From NCBI RefSeq assembly GCF_013114545.1, contig NZ_VTXI01000006.1, forward strand, positions 174,123 through 238,122: DNA of 64,000 nucleotides, given 5' to 3'. The translations under genes and the position numbers were made by a program. The number at the start of each line of letters is the position of its first letter. The stretch's first letter is position 1. Shown here one piece after another: positions 46,543 through 55,356 of the stretch. Source of the stretch: Vibrio sp. RE86 (GTDB lineage Bacteria; Pseudomonadota; Gammaproteobacteria; Enterobacterales; Vibrionaceae). Under the pieces are notes generated by a model. The model searched no databases, was not told the origin of the DNA, and saw nothing but the letters and a program-made list of their open reading frames with translations.

Positions 46543-47967
46543 TTGCACCAAAACGTATACCTACCTGAAGAGTTTCTCAAAGAGATCGAAGCTATCCTTC
46601 CTGATGAATTGAACATGGAAGATTTTATCTCAGCCTGTCAACGCCCGTTACGTAAAAGTATTCGAGTAAACACGTTAAAGATTTCTGTCGACGAATTTAT
46701 CGAACGTGCTAAGCAAAAAGGTTGGGAACTTGAAGCGGTTCCTTGGTGTGAAGAAGGTTTCTGGATTGAAGCTGACGAGACTATTGTTCCGTTAGGCAAT
46801 ACAGCAGAACACATGTCTGGCCTTTTCTATATTCAAGAAGCAAGTTCAATGATGCCGGTATCAGCCCTATTCATTGATCAACAAGAGTCCTTCAATAGCG
46901 TATTAGATATGGCTGCAGCTCCGGGTTCTAAAACCACACAGATAGCAGCGAAAATGGGTAATGATGGCGTACTCATCGCTAATGAGTTTGCTGCTAGCCG
47001 TGTTAAGGTTCTGCATGCAAATATAGAGCGCTGTGGTGTACGCAATACCGCGATGAGCAACTTTGACGGGCGTGTGTTTGGCGGTTGGTTGCCAGAGCAG
47101 TTCGACGCAGTGCTGATTGATGCCCCTTGTTCAGGTGAAGGGACAGTGCGAAAAGATGCCGACGCGATGAAAAACTGGACCAAAGCCTCTGTCATCGAAA
47201 TTTCTGATACGCAAAAAGATCTCATTGAAAGTGCCTTCCACGCCCTAAAGCCAGGCGGCGTAATGGTGTATTCGACCTGTACATTGAGTATTGAAGAGAA
47301 TCAACAGGTTTGTCATCACCTTAAAAAGACCTTTGGTGACGACGTTGAGTTCGAGAATCTTTCCCACCTATTTGAAGGTGCTGATAAAGCGATTACCGAA
47401 GAAGGTTTTCTCCATATTTTCCCGCAAGTCTATGACTGTGAAGGTTTCTTCGTTGCCCGTCTTCGTAAATTGGGCTCGGTTGAAGCACCTAAGGTGAAAA
47501 AGCGTCTTGGAAAATTCCCATTTGAGAAAGCTAGCTCTAAAGTGCAAGCCGAGATCACTCAGCAGCTCAAACAAACTCTCGACATTGCACTTCCTGACGA
47601 AACTTCCATCTGGCTACGTGACAATGACGTGTGGCTTTTCCCCAATGCACTAGAGCCTATGATTGGAGAGCTGCGTTTTTCCCGAATGGGCATCAAGATC
47701 GCAGAAGCTCATAAAAAAGGTTATCGTTGGCAACACCAAGTAGCGACTGCCTTAGCGACAGGCAACGAGTGCAACACTGTAGCACTTTGTGTTGATGATG
47801 CTCGTGAATGGTTCATGGGTAGAGACGTTCGCCCAGAAGGATTAACTGGAAAAGGCGAAATTATCGTTAAACTAGGTAACGATGTGATTGGGCTAGGAAA
47901 ATGGGTTGGGAACCGCATTAAGAATGGCTTGCCACGCGAACTAGTCCGAGACAAAAACTTGTTTTAA
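46543..47967 (+). CDS. rsmF: 16S rRNA m5C1407 methyltransferase RsmF
   Basis: 474 aa from a TTG at 46543. The E. coli protein starts M-A-Q-H-T-V-Y-F-P, and LHQNVYLPEEFLKEIEAILP aligns there; the upstream in-frame extension runs into the letB terminator, so a non-ATG start is likely. The methyltransferase domain has AAAPGSKTTQIAAKMG (SAM binding) and two cysteines, IDAPCSGEG and VYSTCTLS (the nucleophile pair of m5C enzymes). A C-terminal PUA-like region ends GLPRELVRDKNLF. It methylates C1407 of 16S rRNA. Confidence 0.93.
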   Translation: MHQNVYLPEEFLKEIEAILPDELNMEDFISACQRPLRKSIRVNTLKISVDEFIERAKQKGWELEAVPWCEEGFWIEADETIVPLGNTAEHMSGLFYIQEASSMMPVSALFIDQQESFNSVLDMAAAPGSKTTQIAAKMGNDGVLIANEFAASRVKVLHANIERCGVRNTAMSNFDGRVFGGWLPEQFDAVLIDAPCSGEGTVRKDADAMKNWTKASVIEISDTQKDLIESAFHALKPGGVMVYSTCTLSIEENQQVCHHLKKTFGDDVEFENLSHLFEGADKAITEEGFLHIFPQVYDCEGFFVARLRKLGSVEAPKVKKRLGKFPFEKASSKVQAEITQQLKQTLDIALPDETSIWLRDNDVWLFPNALEPMIGELRFSRMGIKIAEAHKKGYRWQHQVATALATGNECNTVALCVDDAREWFMGRDVRPEGLTGKGEIIVKLGNDVIGLGKWVGNRIKNGLPRELVRDKNLF

Positions 47968-47999
47968 GCGGTAAAACAATAGTATGAAATACTAACGAA

Positions 48000-48128
48000 C
48001 CTGCGCAAAATCCAAATTATGCACTACACTTTAAAGTATTGATAAGTTCGGATTATCAAACAGTTAGCGCAGGCTCTTGAAGAGCCCTTCCCCTAGGCCC
48101 ATAGCAGGATCAGCTGTGGGCCCTTTTT
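48000..48128 (+). ncRNA. Structured RNA candidate with terminator, downstream of rsmF
   Basis: In the 185-bp gap between rsmF and cvfB (convergent) three stems follow one another. CCTGCGC (48000-48006) can pair with GCGCAGG (48067-48073); GGCTCT (48072-48077) pairs with AGAGCC (48081-48086) around TGA; and GGCCCATAGC (48096-48105) pairs with GCTGTGGGCC (48113-48122), followed by CTTTTTT. The last is a solid terminator for rsmF. The others go beyond what termination needs, so a small RNA or a processed 3' UTR is possible. The RNA call is inference. Confidence 0.45.
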
Positions 48129-48152
48129 TAGGCTCTCGTTTCAGTGTCGCAA

Positions 48153-48986
48153 TTATGCTAGACGGATACCTTCTTTATCGATAACAATCTTTCCTTGCTT
48201 GTATAGGCCACCGATCGTCTTCTTAAACGTACCTTTACTTGTTCTAAACGCAGCAAAAATCGCTTCAGGTGAAGACTTGTCATTCAGTGGCAGAAAACCA
48301 CCTTTCTTCTCAAGCAAATCGATCACCTTTTGGCTCAGATCGTCCATCTTGCCAACACCTACTTTTTGTAGAGAGAGGTCAATCTTGCCATCTTCACGAA
48401 TATTCTTGATGTAACCTTTCAGCTTTTTGCCGATAAAGAGCTTACCGAACACGTCAGATTTAAAGATCATGCCCCAGTGCTCACCTTCAACAATCGCTTT
48501 GAAGCCCAGATCACTACGCTCTGCAATTATCAAGTCGACTTGCTGATTGCGTGTATAGTTAGCTGGGGTTTTATCAAGAAGCTTATTGAACTTTGTTGTG
48601 CCAACGATACGGCCTGACGCCTTGTCTGTATACACATAAACAAGAACATTTTGACCTTCAGAAAAGCGTGTACGCTGCTCGCTAAAAGGGATCAGAAGAT
48701 CTTTACCTTTAATACCCCAATCCGCAAATGCGCCAGTCGCATTCACACCTTCAATCGTCATCAAACCCCACTCGCCAACTTGAGCCACTGGAGTTTCAGT
48801 TGTTGCGACTAACTGACTGTCAGAATCGAAGTATAAAAACGCATCAATAAAGCTACCAACTTCTGCACCCTCTGGTACAAATCGATTCGGTAATAATGTC
48901 GTGCCGTAGTCTCCAGCATCCAGAAATAGGCCAAAATCTGCTTTTTTTACAACTTCTAAGTGGTTAATCTGACCAACTTTAATCAT
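48153..48986 (-). CDS. cvfB: S1-type RNA-binding protein, CvfB/YitL family
   Basis: 277 aa, soluble. It has the CvfB layout of tandem S1-like domains (VGQINHLEVVKKADFGLFLD near the start, VGEWGLMTIEGVNATGAFAD in the second, KLKGYIKNIREDGKIDLSLQ in the third) and a C-terminal winged helix (SSPEAIFAAFRTSKGTFKKT, then IGGLYKQGKIVI). The family binds RNA and affects virulence-factor expression in Staphylococcus. It converges on rsmF. Confidence 0.9.
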   Translation of the reverse strand: MIKVGQINHLEVVKKADFGLFLDAGDYGTTLLPNRFVPEGAEVGSFIDAFLYFDSDSQLVATTETPVAQVGEWGLMTIEGVNATGAFADWGIKGKDLLIPFSEQRTRFSEGQNVLVYVYTDKASGRIVGTTKFNKLLDKTPANYTRNQQVDLIIAERSDLGFKAIVEGEHWGMIFKSDVFGKLFIGKKLKGYIKNIREDGKIDLSLQKVGVGKMDDLSQKVIDLLEKKGGFLPLNDKSSPEAIFAAFRTSKGTFKKTIGGLYKQGKIVIDKEGIRLA

Positions 48987-49034
48987 TTCAACTGTCTCTT
49001 GTTAAATTTGCGGTGATTATAGCGAATCTCTGTT

Positions 49035-50462
49035 ATGCTTGCGCCAGATATTTCGCAGTTTTTTCAGGAGCATTATTTGTTAACCGTTGATAAGCAGGAC
49101 GGCATAACTCTCAAGATATCGCATGCCATGGCAGCGACCAAGAAGTCAGACGTTGACCTCTATTTCTTCATCCCCGGAGAACTCGGCTTATCCCCAGATA
49201 TCCTTAAAGAGAGTGAGTTCTACTACGAGTCTATTACTCAAAAACGCGCTTACTACAGTGACAAAACGCTCCTACCTCTGGTACACAGTCGACTAGCAAA
49301 ACGTGGCCGACTCTCTTCAACACAGTACCGTGTCAGTTTGAGTTTATTCGCTTATCAATATGTCATCGCCTTAGATAAAGCGGTCAATGAGCTAAACAAA
49401 CACAACAAAGAAATCGTCACAACGGACGAAGTTGATGAAGTTATCAAGCTCTCCCTCGATATTCTGAAAAAACTGCGCAGAAGTATTCCTTATGAAGAGA
49501 GCTTAAAGCGCTACTACGCCAACATCGACAATTATCTCTCTTGGTATACAGGTCAGCGCCTAATGTCTTTGGTCGCGCACATGCCTCGTGACAGCGAATA
49601 CAAAAGCTTAAAAGAGAGTTTGCTAGCGATTGTTGAAAAAGAAGCTGCACACAGAAAACTCAATAACTACAACTCCAAAAGCGTACGTGACGACGTAACG
49701 CGCCTCAGCAATAAGATGCGCTTACTACGTCGATTGATTGAACACCCTGTCGTCTTGCAAGAGAAAACTCAGTCGTTGGGCAAGAACATGAAACGCGTGG
49801 TTAAAGGCAGCGCCACTGGCTTTGTGATGGTGTTTGTAACGATTACCGCTATTCTAGCCCGTGACTACTGGGGAGAGATTACCGCTTCTTTCATAGTCTT
49901 GATGTCTTTTGTATACGCACTACGTGAGATTTTTAAAGATGACTTGCGTGATGTCATGTGGCGCTGGATTCGTAAGGGTCGCCCTAAATGGCGTAAGCTA
50001 TATCTCGATCCTACTACCAAGAAAGCTGTAGGACAAAAGCTTGAATGGCTCGACTACAAAGTCTTGGATAAGCTACCAGATAGGATCCAATCAATACGAA
50101 AAAAACGTGTCGTACAACGCGAGGAACAGATTCTCCACTACTGCTCAAAAACTGAGATGTCGACATCAAAATTCATGAGTGGTTACGAAGAGACCAAAGA
50201 GTCAATCATGGTCAGCATGAGAGCATTAACACGCCTTATGGATAAAGGTTCTAACAAGGTCTATACCCATAATAACGGCCAAGTGAGTCGTGAGTCAGTC
50301 GAGAAGCGACATCTTATTAACCTCATCGCTCGTGAAAACAATCACAACGGAGAGCCGATCTACTACCGTTGGAAGATTGTATTAAACCGAAGCAAGATTG
50401 TGGCCGTAGAGCAAATGGAAGTCGAGCACGTCAGTCACCCTTTCGCTTCAGTGAAAGAGTAA
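49035..50462 (+). CDS. Large hypothetical membrane protein
   Basis: 475 aa. No recognised family. A cytosolic-type N-terminal domain (~250 residues, helix-rich, many K/E) is followed by two adjacent hydrophobic segments (GSATGFVMVFVTITAILARD and ITASFIVLMSFVYALREIF, about 255-300), then a basic C-terminal domain (~175 residues; RWIRKGRPKWRKLYLD, RSIRKKRVVQREEQILHYCS). The middle hairpin anchors it in the inner membrane with both ends in the cytosol. The start has no good ribosome-binding site, so a later start is possible. Its 3' end overlaps the convergent DUF4442 gene by 32 bp. Confidence 0.75.
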   Translation: MLAPDISQFFQEHYLLTVDKQDGITLKISHAMAATKKSDVDLYFFIPGELGLSPDILKESEFYYESITQKRAYYSDKTLLPLVHSRLAKRGRLSSTQYRVSLSLFAYQYVIALDKAVNELNKHNKEIVTTDEVDEVIKLSLDILKKLRRSIPYEESLKRYYANIDNYLSWYTGQRLMSLVAHMPRDSEYKSLKESLLAIVEKEAAHRKLNNYNSKSVRDDVTRLSNKMRLLRRLIEHPVVLQEKTQSLGKNMKRVVKGSATGFVMVFVTITAILARDYWGEITASFIVLMSFVYALREIFKDDLRDVMWRWIRKGRPKWRKLYLDPTTKKAVGQKLEWLDYKVLDKLPDRIQSIRKKRVVQREEQILHYCSKTEMSTSKFMSGYEETKESIMVSMRALTRLMDKGSNKVYTHNNGQVSRESVEKRHLINLIARENNHNGEPIYYRWKIVLNRSKIVAVEQMEVEHVSHPFASVKE

Positions 50463-50910
50463 GTTTAAATTCCGCCATTGGTTCATCGCCATGCAAGGAT
50501 GGGCAAATGGCGGTAATTTTAACGGCTTGATTGACTCTCTCCCCAGTCGCAAACGTCTTTTCCAACATATCATCGATCAACTTGCCATCTTCACAGATGA
50601 AATGAACATCCGCTTCTGGCCTTTTTAGAAATTGTCCTTCCACACCTTTAAATGCTAAAGAAACTTCCTTACCGCTCTCTTGTGCTTTACTCATCGCCAT
50701 AAAACCACCGGCTACGTCAGCACCAACCGCTAACACGCCAAAATACATGCTATTTAGATGATTCTTGGTTCTTCGCTTTAGAGGGATCTTTACGATTACT
50801 TTTTCAGCATCTAACTGAAGAATTTTTGGGCGAGCCAACCATATGAACGGTACTTTAAAAAAACCGAATAAGTTGAGGTATAAGTTTGCCTTGGAAGTTG
50901 AAGTGAGCAC
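50431..50910 (-). CDS. DUF4442 hot-dog fold protein (thioesterase-like)
   Basis: 159 aa. HLNSMYFGVLAVGADVAGGF is the central-helix region of the hot-dog fold of DUF4442 proteins, close to PaaI-like thioesterases; an early hydrophobic stretch (LNLFGFFKVPFIWLARP) precedes it. An acyl-CoA or acyl-ACP thioesterase role is suggested by the fold only. It converges on the 49035 gene and overlaps it by 32 bp. Confidence 0.8.
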   Translation of the reverse strand: MLTSTSKANLYLNLFGFFKVPFIWLARPKILQLDAEKVIVKIPLKRRTKNHLNSMYFGVLAVGADVAGGFMAMSKAQESGKEVSLAFKGVEGQFLKRPEADVHFICEDGKLIDDMLEKTFATGERVNQAVKITAICPSLHGDEPMAEFKLTLSLKRKGD

Positions 50911-51218
50911 TATACTAGTCCGACCAGTTTTAATTATTTACAGTTCATCCCTTAACACCTTTCATGTCAACATTTTATTAACAATTGTATTCTAAATAGT
51001 TGAGCAAACGCTAATTCCGCTAACTTGGTTTATCGATTGCGCCTTAAATGTTGCGACAAATGTAATATCCGCTTACATAGAATGAACGAATAAAGAACCT
51101 ATAACAGGGAATTCATTACCTTTACACTAGGATTAATGCAAGATTCTCGTTAAGTGGTTTATTCCTCGCTAAGTTTCCGTTATCTTTACCGCTTCGAAAT
51201 AAAAATACAGGCTGTGGT
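50911..51218. other. 308-bp intergenic region upstream of aroH
   Basis: AT-rich promoter region for aroH (plus) and the DUF4442 gene (minus). It holds a small palindrome, ATGTAA (51060-51065) with TTACAT (51073-51078). No leader peptide or terminator-antiterminator pair was found. Confidence 0.5.
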
Positions 51219-52271
51219 ATGCCACTCAAAACCGATGAATTAAGAACCCAACCACTGGGTCCAATGCCAACTCCGGCAGAACTAGGAAGCGCCCACCCAA
51301 TCACGGACGAAGTCGCAAAACGCATTGCACAGTCACGTCGTCAAATTGAAAATATTCTTTCAGGGGAAGACCAACGCCTATTGGTGATCGTCGGCCCTTG
51401 TTCAGTCCATGATACTGAAGCCGCTATTGATTACGCAGAGCGTTTAGCCGCTATTCAAGAACAGTACAAAGATGAACTGTTCATCGTCATGCGTACCTAC
51501 TTTGAGAAGCCACGTACAGTCGTTGGTTGGAAAGGTCTAATTACCGACCCGAACCTTGATGGTTCATACGCACTCGAAACGGGCTTAAACAAAGCACGTA
51601 AATTGTTACTTGATATCAATAAACTAGGCCTTGCGACGGCAACAGAGTTCCTAGATATGATCACGGGGCAATATATTGCTGACCTCATCACTTGGGGTGC
51701 AATTGGTGCTCGTACGACTGAATCACAAATTCACCGTGAGATGGCATCAGCCCTGTCTTGCCCTGTTGGTTTCAAGAATGGTACAAACGGCAACATCAAG
51801 ATTGCTATTGACGCTATTCGAGCTTCGCAAGCCTCTCATTACTTCTACTCACCAGATAAAAATGGGCGTATGACAGTTTATCGCACAAGTGGTAACCCAT
51901 ATGGCCACGTTATCTTGCGTGGTGGAGAAAAAGGTCCAAACTTTGATGCCGCTTCAGTCGAAGCTGCATGTAAACAGCTTGCGGAGTTTGGATTACCAGA
52001 ACGTCTAGTTGTCGATTTTAGCCACGCAAACTGCCAAAAGCAGCACAGAAAGCAACTCGACGTTGCTAAAGATATCTGTGAGCAAATTAAATCTGGCAAG
52101 AACCAAGTTGCTGGCATCATGGCGGAAAGCTTTATTCTTGAAGGTAACCAGCCGATGGACGATCTAGATAACCTAACATATGGCCAATCTATCACTGACC
52201 CATGTTTAGGCTGGGATGATACCCAAACCATGTTGAAACTACTTGCTGACGCAGTCAAAGCTCGTCCATAA
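51219..52271 (+). CDS. aroH: 3-deoxy-7-phosphoheptulonate synthase, Trp-sensitive (AroH) type
   Basis: 350 aa. First step of the shikimate pathway: PEP plus erythrose 4-phosphate to [57 protein letters not shown] and [18 protein letters not shown] are class I motifs. Residues such as DELRT near the N-terminus, [20 protein letters not shown] and [11 protein letters not shown] match E. coli AroH better than AroG or AroF, so feedback by tryptophan is expected. I did not find a clear TrpR operator upstream. yajQ follows 17 bp later. Confidence 0.9.
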   Translation: MPLKTDELRTQPLGPMPTPAELGSAHPITDEVAKRIAQSRRQIENILSGEDQRLLVIVGPCSVHDTEAAIDYAERLAAIQEQYKDELFIVMRTYFEKPRTVVGWKGLITDPNLDGSYALETGLNKARKLLLDINKLGLATATEFLDMITGQYIADLITWGAIGARTTESQIHREMASALSCPVGFKNGTNGNIKIAIDAIRASQASHYFYSPDKNGRMTVYRTSGNPYGHVILRGGEKGPNFDAASVEAACKQLAEFGLPERLVVDFSHANCQKQHRKQLDVAKDICEQIKSGKNQVAGIMAESFILEGNQPMDDLDNLTYGQSITDPCLGWDDTQTMLKLLADAVKARP

Positions 52272-52288
52272 CTATAAGGATTCTGATC

Positions 52289-52774
52289 ATGCCATCATTT
52301 GATATTGTTTCTGAAGTCGATTCAGTTGAACTAAGAAATGCGGTTGATAACGCTTCTCGTGAACTATCGACTCGCTTTGACTTCCGTGGTGTAGAAGCAT
52401 CATTCGAAATGCAAAAAGATGAATCTGTACGTTTAAATGCTGAAGGGGACTTCCAACTAAAGCAGATGCGTGACATTCTGCGTGGAAACCTTGCGAAGCG
52501 CGGCGTTGATGCGGGTTCAATGGAAGCGAAAGGCGAAGAGGCGACTGGTAAAAACTGGCACCAAATCGTTATCTTTAAGCAAGGTATCGAAACGCCTATG
52601 GCGAAAAAAATCGTCAAACTTATTAAAGATAAGAAGATGAAAGTCCAAGCTTCTATTCAAGGTGAGAAAGTACGTGTAACAGGTAAAAAGCGTGATGACC
52701 TACAAGCGGTTATCGCTGTCATCCGTGAAGCTGAACTTGGCCAACCATTCCAGTATGAAAACTTCCGCGATTAA
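52289..52774 (+). CDS. yajQ: YajQ family nucleotide-binding protein
   Basis: 161 aa. [20 protein letters not shown] opens the usual two-domain YajQ fold; [20 protein letters not shown] and [19 protein letters not shown], then [20 protein letters not shown], are family-typical. YajQ proteins bind nucleotides or RNA, and in Xanthomonas a homologue binds c-di-GMP. It lies 17 bp after aroH and ends in a bidirectional terminator. Confidence 0.93.
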   Translation: MPSFDIVSEVDSVELRNAVDNASRELSTRFDFRGVEASFEMQKDESVRLNAEGDFQLKQMRDILRGNLAKRGVDAGSMEAKGEEATGKNWHQIVIFKQGIETPMAKKIVKLIKDKKMKVQASIQGEKVRVTGKKRDDLQAVIAVIREAELGQPFQYENFRD

Positions 52775-52792
52775 CCATTGTTAATTTGATCT

Positions 52793-52829
52793 AAAAGGCC
52801 GATTGCTTTCATAAGTAATCGGCCTTTTT
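52793..52829. terminator. Bidirectional terminator between yajQ and the siroheme gene
   Basis: AAAAGGCCGATT (52793-52804) and AATCGGCCTTTTT (52817-52829) form a long stem with A and T runs on both sides, serving the two convergent genes. Confidence 0.9.
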
Positions 52830-52853
52830 AATACCTCAAGATAACCTCATTGG

Positions 52854-53792
52854 CTACTTAGCCGTACCCAGCGAGATAATCGCATCCTCGCCTTGTAAGA
52901 AGGTGACGCTATTGGACTTAGGCGCAAGCAAGACCACAACTCTAAAATCGTTAGATTTGGCCGACTCTAAATGACTCGACAATTCAGCATCGTTGTCAAA
53001 TTTTACTCTTTCCGCGTCTCGGCGAATTAAATCGACAAACGCGAATGGGCAATCAGCATCATAAAGCACCAGTTCAGATTGTTGCATCAACCTTAACGCT
53101 TTGAGTGTTAGCAGTTCAACATCACTGCCGTACTCTATCCAAGTCACCGATCCCTTTTGATCAAAACCTGTTTCAAAAGCATCTTGATAAGCTTGTTCAA
53201 GCTGAACGTTAGATTGCGCTTTCTCTACGTCGGAGCGTGCAAAAAACGCTTCCCAAAACTTACGACGTTCATCTACTGTCGCTAGCTTCTGTTTAATATC
53301 TTTGCGCTTGGATGTCGCAAAATCGGCTTGCAATGACAAGTTCTGAGGTAATACGGATTCTAGTTTTTCTCGCATATTACGAATCAAAACAGGTGATCCG
53401 CCTCCACTCGACAACGCGATCTGGATTCGACCACGATTAATCATCGATGGTGTAATAAAGTCACAATAAGGCAGGTCGTCAACCACATTAACCAATATCC
53501 CTTTTTTCTTGGCATCATGGTGAACTTGATGGTTAAGATCCGGGTTGTCCGTTGTCGCCCAAACTTGAACGTAATGATTCTCTAGTAAAGTTTCAGAGTA
53601 GAAGCCTTGCACCCAATGGCATTCTTGCGCTTCAATCAAATTCGCAAGGTAATCTTCTACGTGAGGAGAGACAATTGTTACATTCGCCCCCGCTCTGATA
53701 AGGCTATCCACCTTGCGGCTTGCCACTTCTCCCCCACCAACAACAAGTACGGCCTTATGGTTGAGATCCATGAATAGAGGAAAATACTGCAT
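52854..53792 (-). CDS. Siroheme synthase (CysG-A type) with a truncated methyltransferase tail
   Basis: 312 aa. The first ~215 residues match the precorrin-2 dehydrogenase/sirohydrochlorin ferrochelatase half of CysG: an NAD fold (VLVVGGGEVASRKVDSLIRA), TDNPDLNHQVHHDAKKKGIL and DFITPSMINRGRIQIALSSG with GGSPVLIRNMREKLE. After ~215 it continues as a short, degenerate copy of the SUMT domain start (SDVELLTLKALRLMQQSELV, then LYDADCPF and LIRRDAERV) but lacks the GAGPGD motif and the rest of that domain. It should therefore depend on a separate SUMT (CobA) gene elsewhere. Confidence 0.88.
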   Translation of the reverse strand: MQYFPLFMDLNHKAVLVVGGGEVASRKVDSLIRAGANVTIVSPHVEDYLANLIEAQECHWVQGFYSETLLENHYVQVWATTDNPDLNHQVHHDAKKKGILVNVVDDLPYCDFITPSMINRGRIQIALSSGGGSPVLIRNMREKLESVLPQNLSLQADFATSKRKDIKQKLATVDERRKFWEAFFARSDVEKAQSNVQLEQAYQDAFETGFDQKGSVTWIEYGSDVELLTLKALRLMQQSELVLYDADCPFAFVDLIRRDAERVKFDNDAELSSHLESAKSNDFRVVVLLAPKSNSVTFLQGEDAIISLGTAK

Positions 53793-54250
53793 TTCATTCC
53801 CTGAGTAATTAAAAACGTCTTTGCACTCGATACTACCAAAAATAGGGCAAAAGAATCATGTGATTTTGATCCCATGCATGATTAACAACCAAATTTACAA
53901 CTATCTTTAGAGTTATATACCATGCGAAGTGAATCATATAAATTTCAAATCTATCATTGTAAGCAAATTAATTACACCATCCCGTTGCACCAGTTTTGTG
54001 AAGTCTTGCACTATTTACATTCCCATAACATTTCGCCATTCTAATGTCTGTCAGGGTTTGTGAGTTCAATCAAAAATCTTTTTAAATTATACATTTGAGA
54101 ATTCATCAATCCTTTCCTACGCTTATAACTGGTTGATTTAGCAAGACTCGAAGACGAGCGACAGCAACCTAATAATTAATGAAACACAACATTTTAATCG
54201 TTATATCAGGATGTACCTGAACTAACATGGATCATACAGGAAGGATACAA
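53793..54250. other. 458-bp intergenic region upstream of aapJ
   Basis: AT-rich region between the divergent siroheme gene and aapJ. It should hold both promoters, but I could not assign a regulator site (no convincing sigma-54, ArgR or FNR match) and I saw no gene or strong hairpin. Confidence 0.5.
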
Positions 54251-55279
54251 ATGGCACATAAACTAACACTTCTTGCTTCAGTTGTAGCTGCATCTACTGC
54301 ACTGATGTCGACAAGCGCTGCAGCAGCAGACAGCACGCTTGATAAAGTAACTAAACAAGGTTTTTTAACTTGTGGTGTAAGTACTGGCTTGCCAGGTTTC
54401 TCTAACCCAAACTCTAAAGGCGAATGGGAAGGTATCGACGTAGAATACTGTCAAGCTGTCGCTGCCGCAGTTCTAGGTGATAAAACGAAAGTAAAATATG
54501 TTCCCCTAACAGCTAAAGAGCGTTTCACTGCACTACAATCAGGCGAAATCGACATTCTTTCACGTAATACGACATGGACACTTCACCGTGATTCAGCTCT
54601 TGGTCTGAACTTCGTTGGTGTTAACTACTATGATGGTCAGGGTTTCATGGTTAAGAAAGACCTTGGTTTAACTAGTGCTAAAGAGCTTGATGGTGCATCT
54701 GTATGTGTTCAGTCTGGTACTACAACAGAGCTAAACCTAGCAGATTACTTCCGTAACAATGGTATGTCGTACAAGCCAGTAGTATTCGATACAGCGGCTC
54801 AAACATCCAAAGGTTTCGATGCAGGTCGTTGTGACGTGCTTACTACTGACCAATCGGGTCTCTATGCGCTTCGTTTGAATCTTCAGGACCCTTCTTCAGC
54901 GCAAGTACTGCCTGAAATCATTTCTAAAGAGCCTCTAGGCCCTGTTGTTCGCCAAGGTGACGACCAATGGTTCAACATCGCTAAGTGGGCACTTTCAGCA
55001 ATGGTGAACGCAGAAGAATACGGCATCTCATCTAAGAATGCTGATGAAATGCTTAAGTCTAAAGATCCAAATATCAAACGTATCCTTGGTGTTGATGGAC
55101 CTAGAGGTAAAGGCTTAGGTATTCGTGACGATTGGGGCTACCAAGTTATCAAACAAGTTGGTAACTACGGCGAAAGTTTTGAGCGTACTGTAGGTGAAGG
55201 CTCTCCTCTACAGATCTCTCGTGGCGTAAACGCACTGTGGAACGCAGGCGGCTTTATGTACGCGCCACCAATCCGTTAA
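54251..55279 (+). CDS. aapJ: General L-amino acid ABC transporter, periplasmic binding protein
   Basis: 342 aa from the ATG at 54251, preceded by GGAAGGA; an ATG eight codons upstream lacks a binding site. Signal peptide MAHKLTLLASVVAASTALMS, cleaved after AAA near residue 28. The family-3 solute-binding fold shows GFLTCGVSTGLPGFSNPNSK, GEWEGIDVEYCQAVAAAVLG and GEIDILSRNTTWTLHRDSAL. AapJ/BztA proteins bind Glu, Gln, Asp, Asn and other L-amino acids. An attenuator hairpin separates it from aapQ. Confidence 0.94.
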   Translation: MAHKLTLLASVVAASTALMSTSAAAADSTLDKVTKQGFLTCGVSTGLPGFSNPNSKGEWEGIDVEYCQAVAAAVLGDKTKVKYVPLTAKERFTALQSGEIDILSRNTTWTLHRDSALGLNFVGVNYYDGQGFMVKKDLGLTSAKELDGASVCVQSGTTTELNLADYFRNNGMSYKPVVFDTAAQTSKGFDAGRCDVLTTDQSGLYALRLNLQDPSSAQVLPEIISKEPLGPVVRQGDDQWFNIAKWALSAMVNAEEYGISSKNADEMLKSKDPNIKRILGVDGPRGKGLGIRDDWGYQVIKQVGNYGESFERTVGEGSPLQISRGVNALWNAGGFMYAPPIR

Positions 55280-55302
55280 TATTATAAATAACTATTCAAA
55301 AT

Positions 55303-55326
55303 GGGCGGTTTTGGCCGCCCTTTTTT
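55303..55326 (+). terminator. Intercistronic hairpin between aapJ and aapQ
   Basis: GGGCGG (55303-55308), loop TTTTGG, CCGCCC (55315-55320), then T6. It sits 23 bp after aapJ and 31 bp before aapQ, the usual way to give more binding protein than permease. Confidence 0.85.
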
Positions 55327-55356
55327 ATATAAAATGGATTTTGAGGTTATAGTTGT

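Noticed and set aside
51060..51078. TyrR-box-like palindrome upstream of aroH
   Set aside because: The TyrR consensus TGTAAA-N6-TTTACA is 18 bp; here the arms are TGTAA/TTACA with a total of 17 bp, so spacing does not fit.
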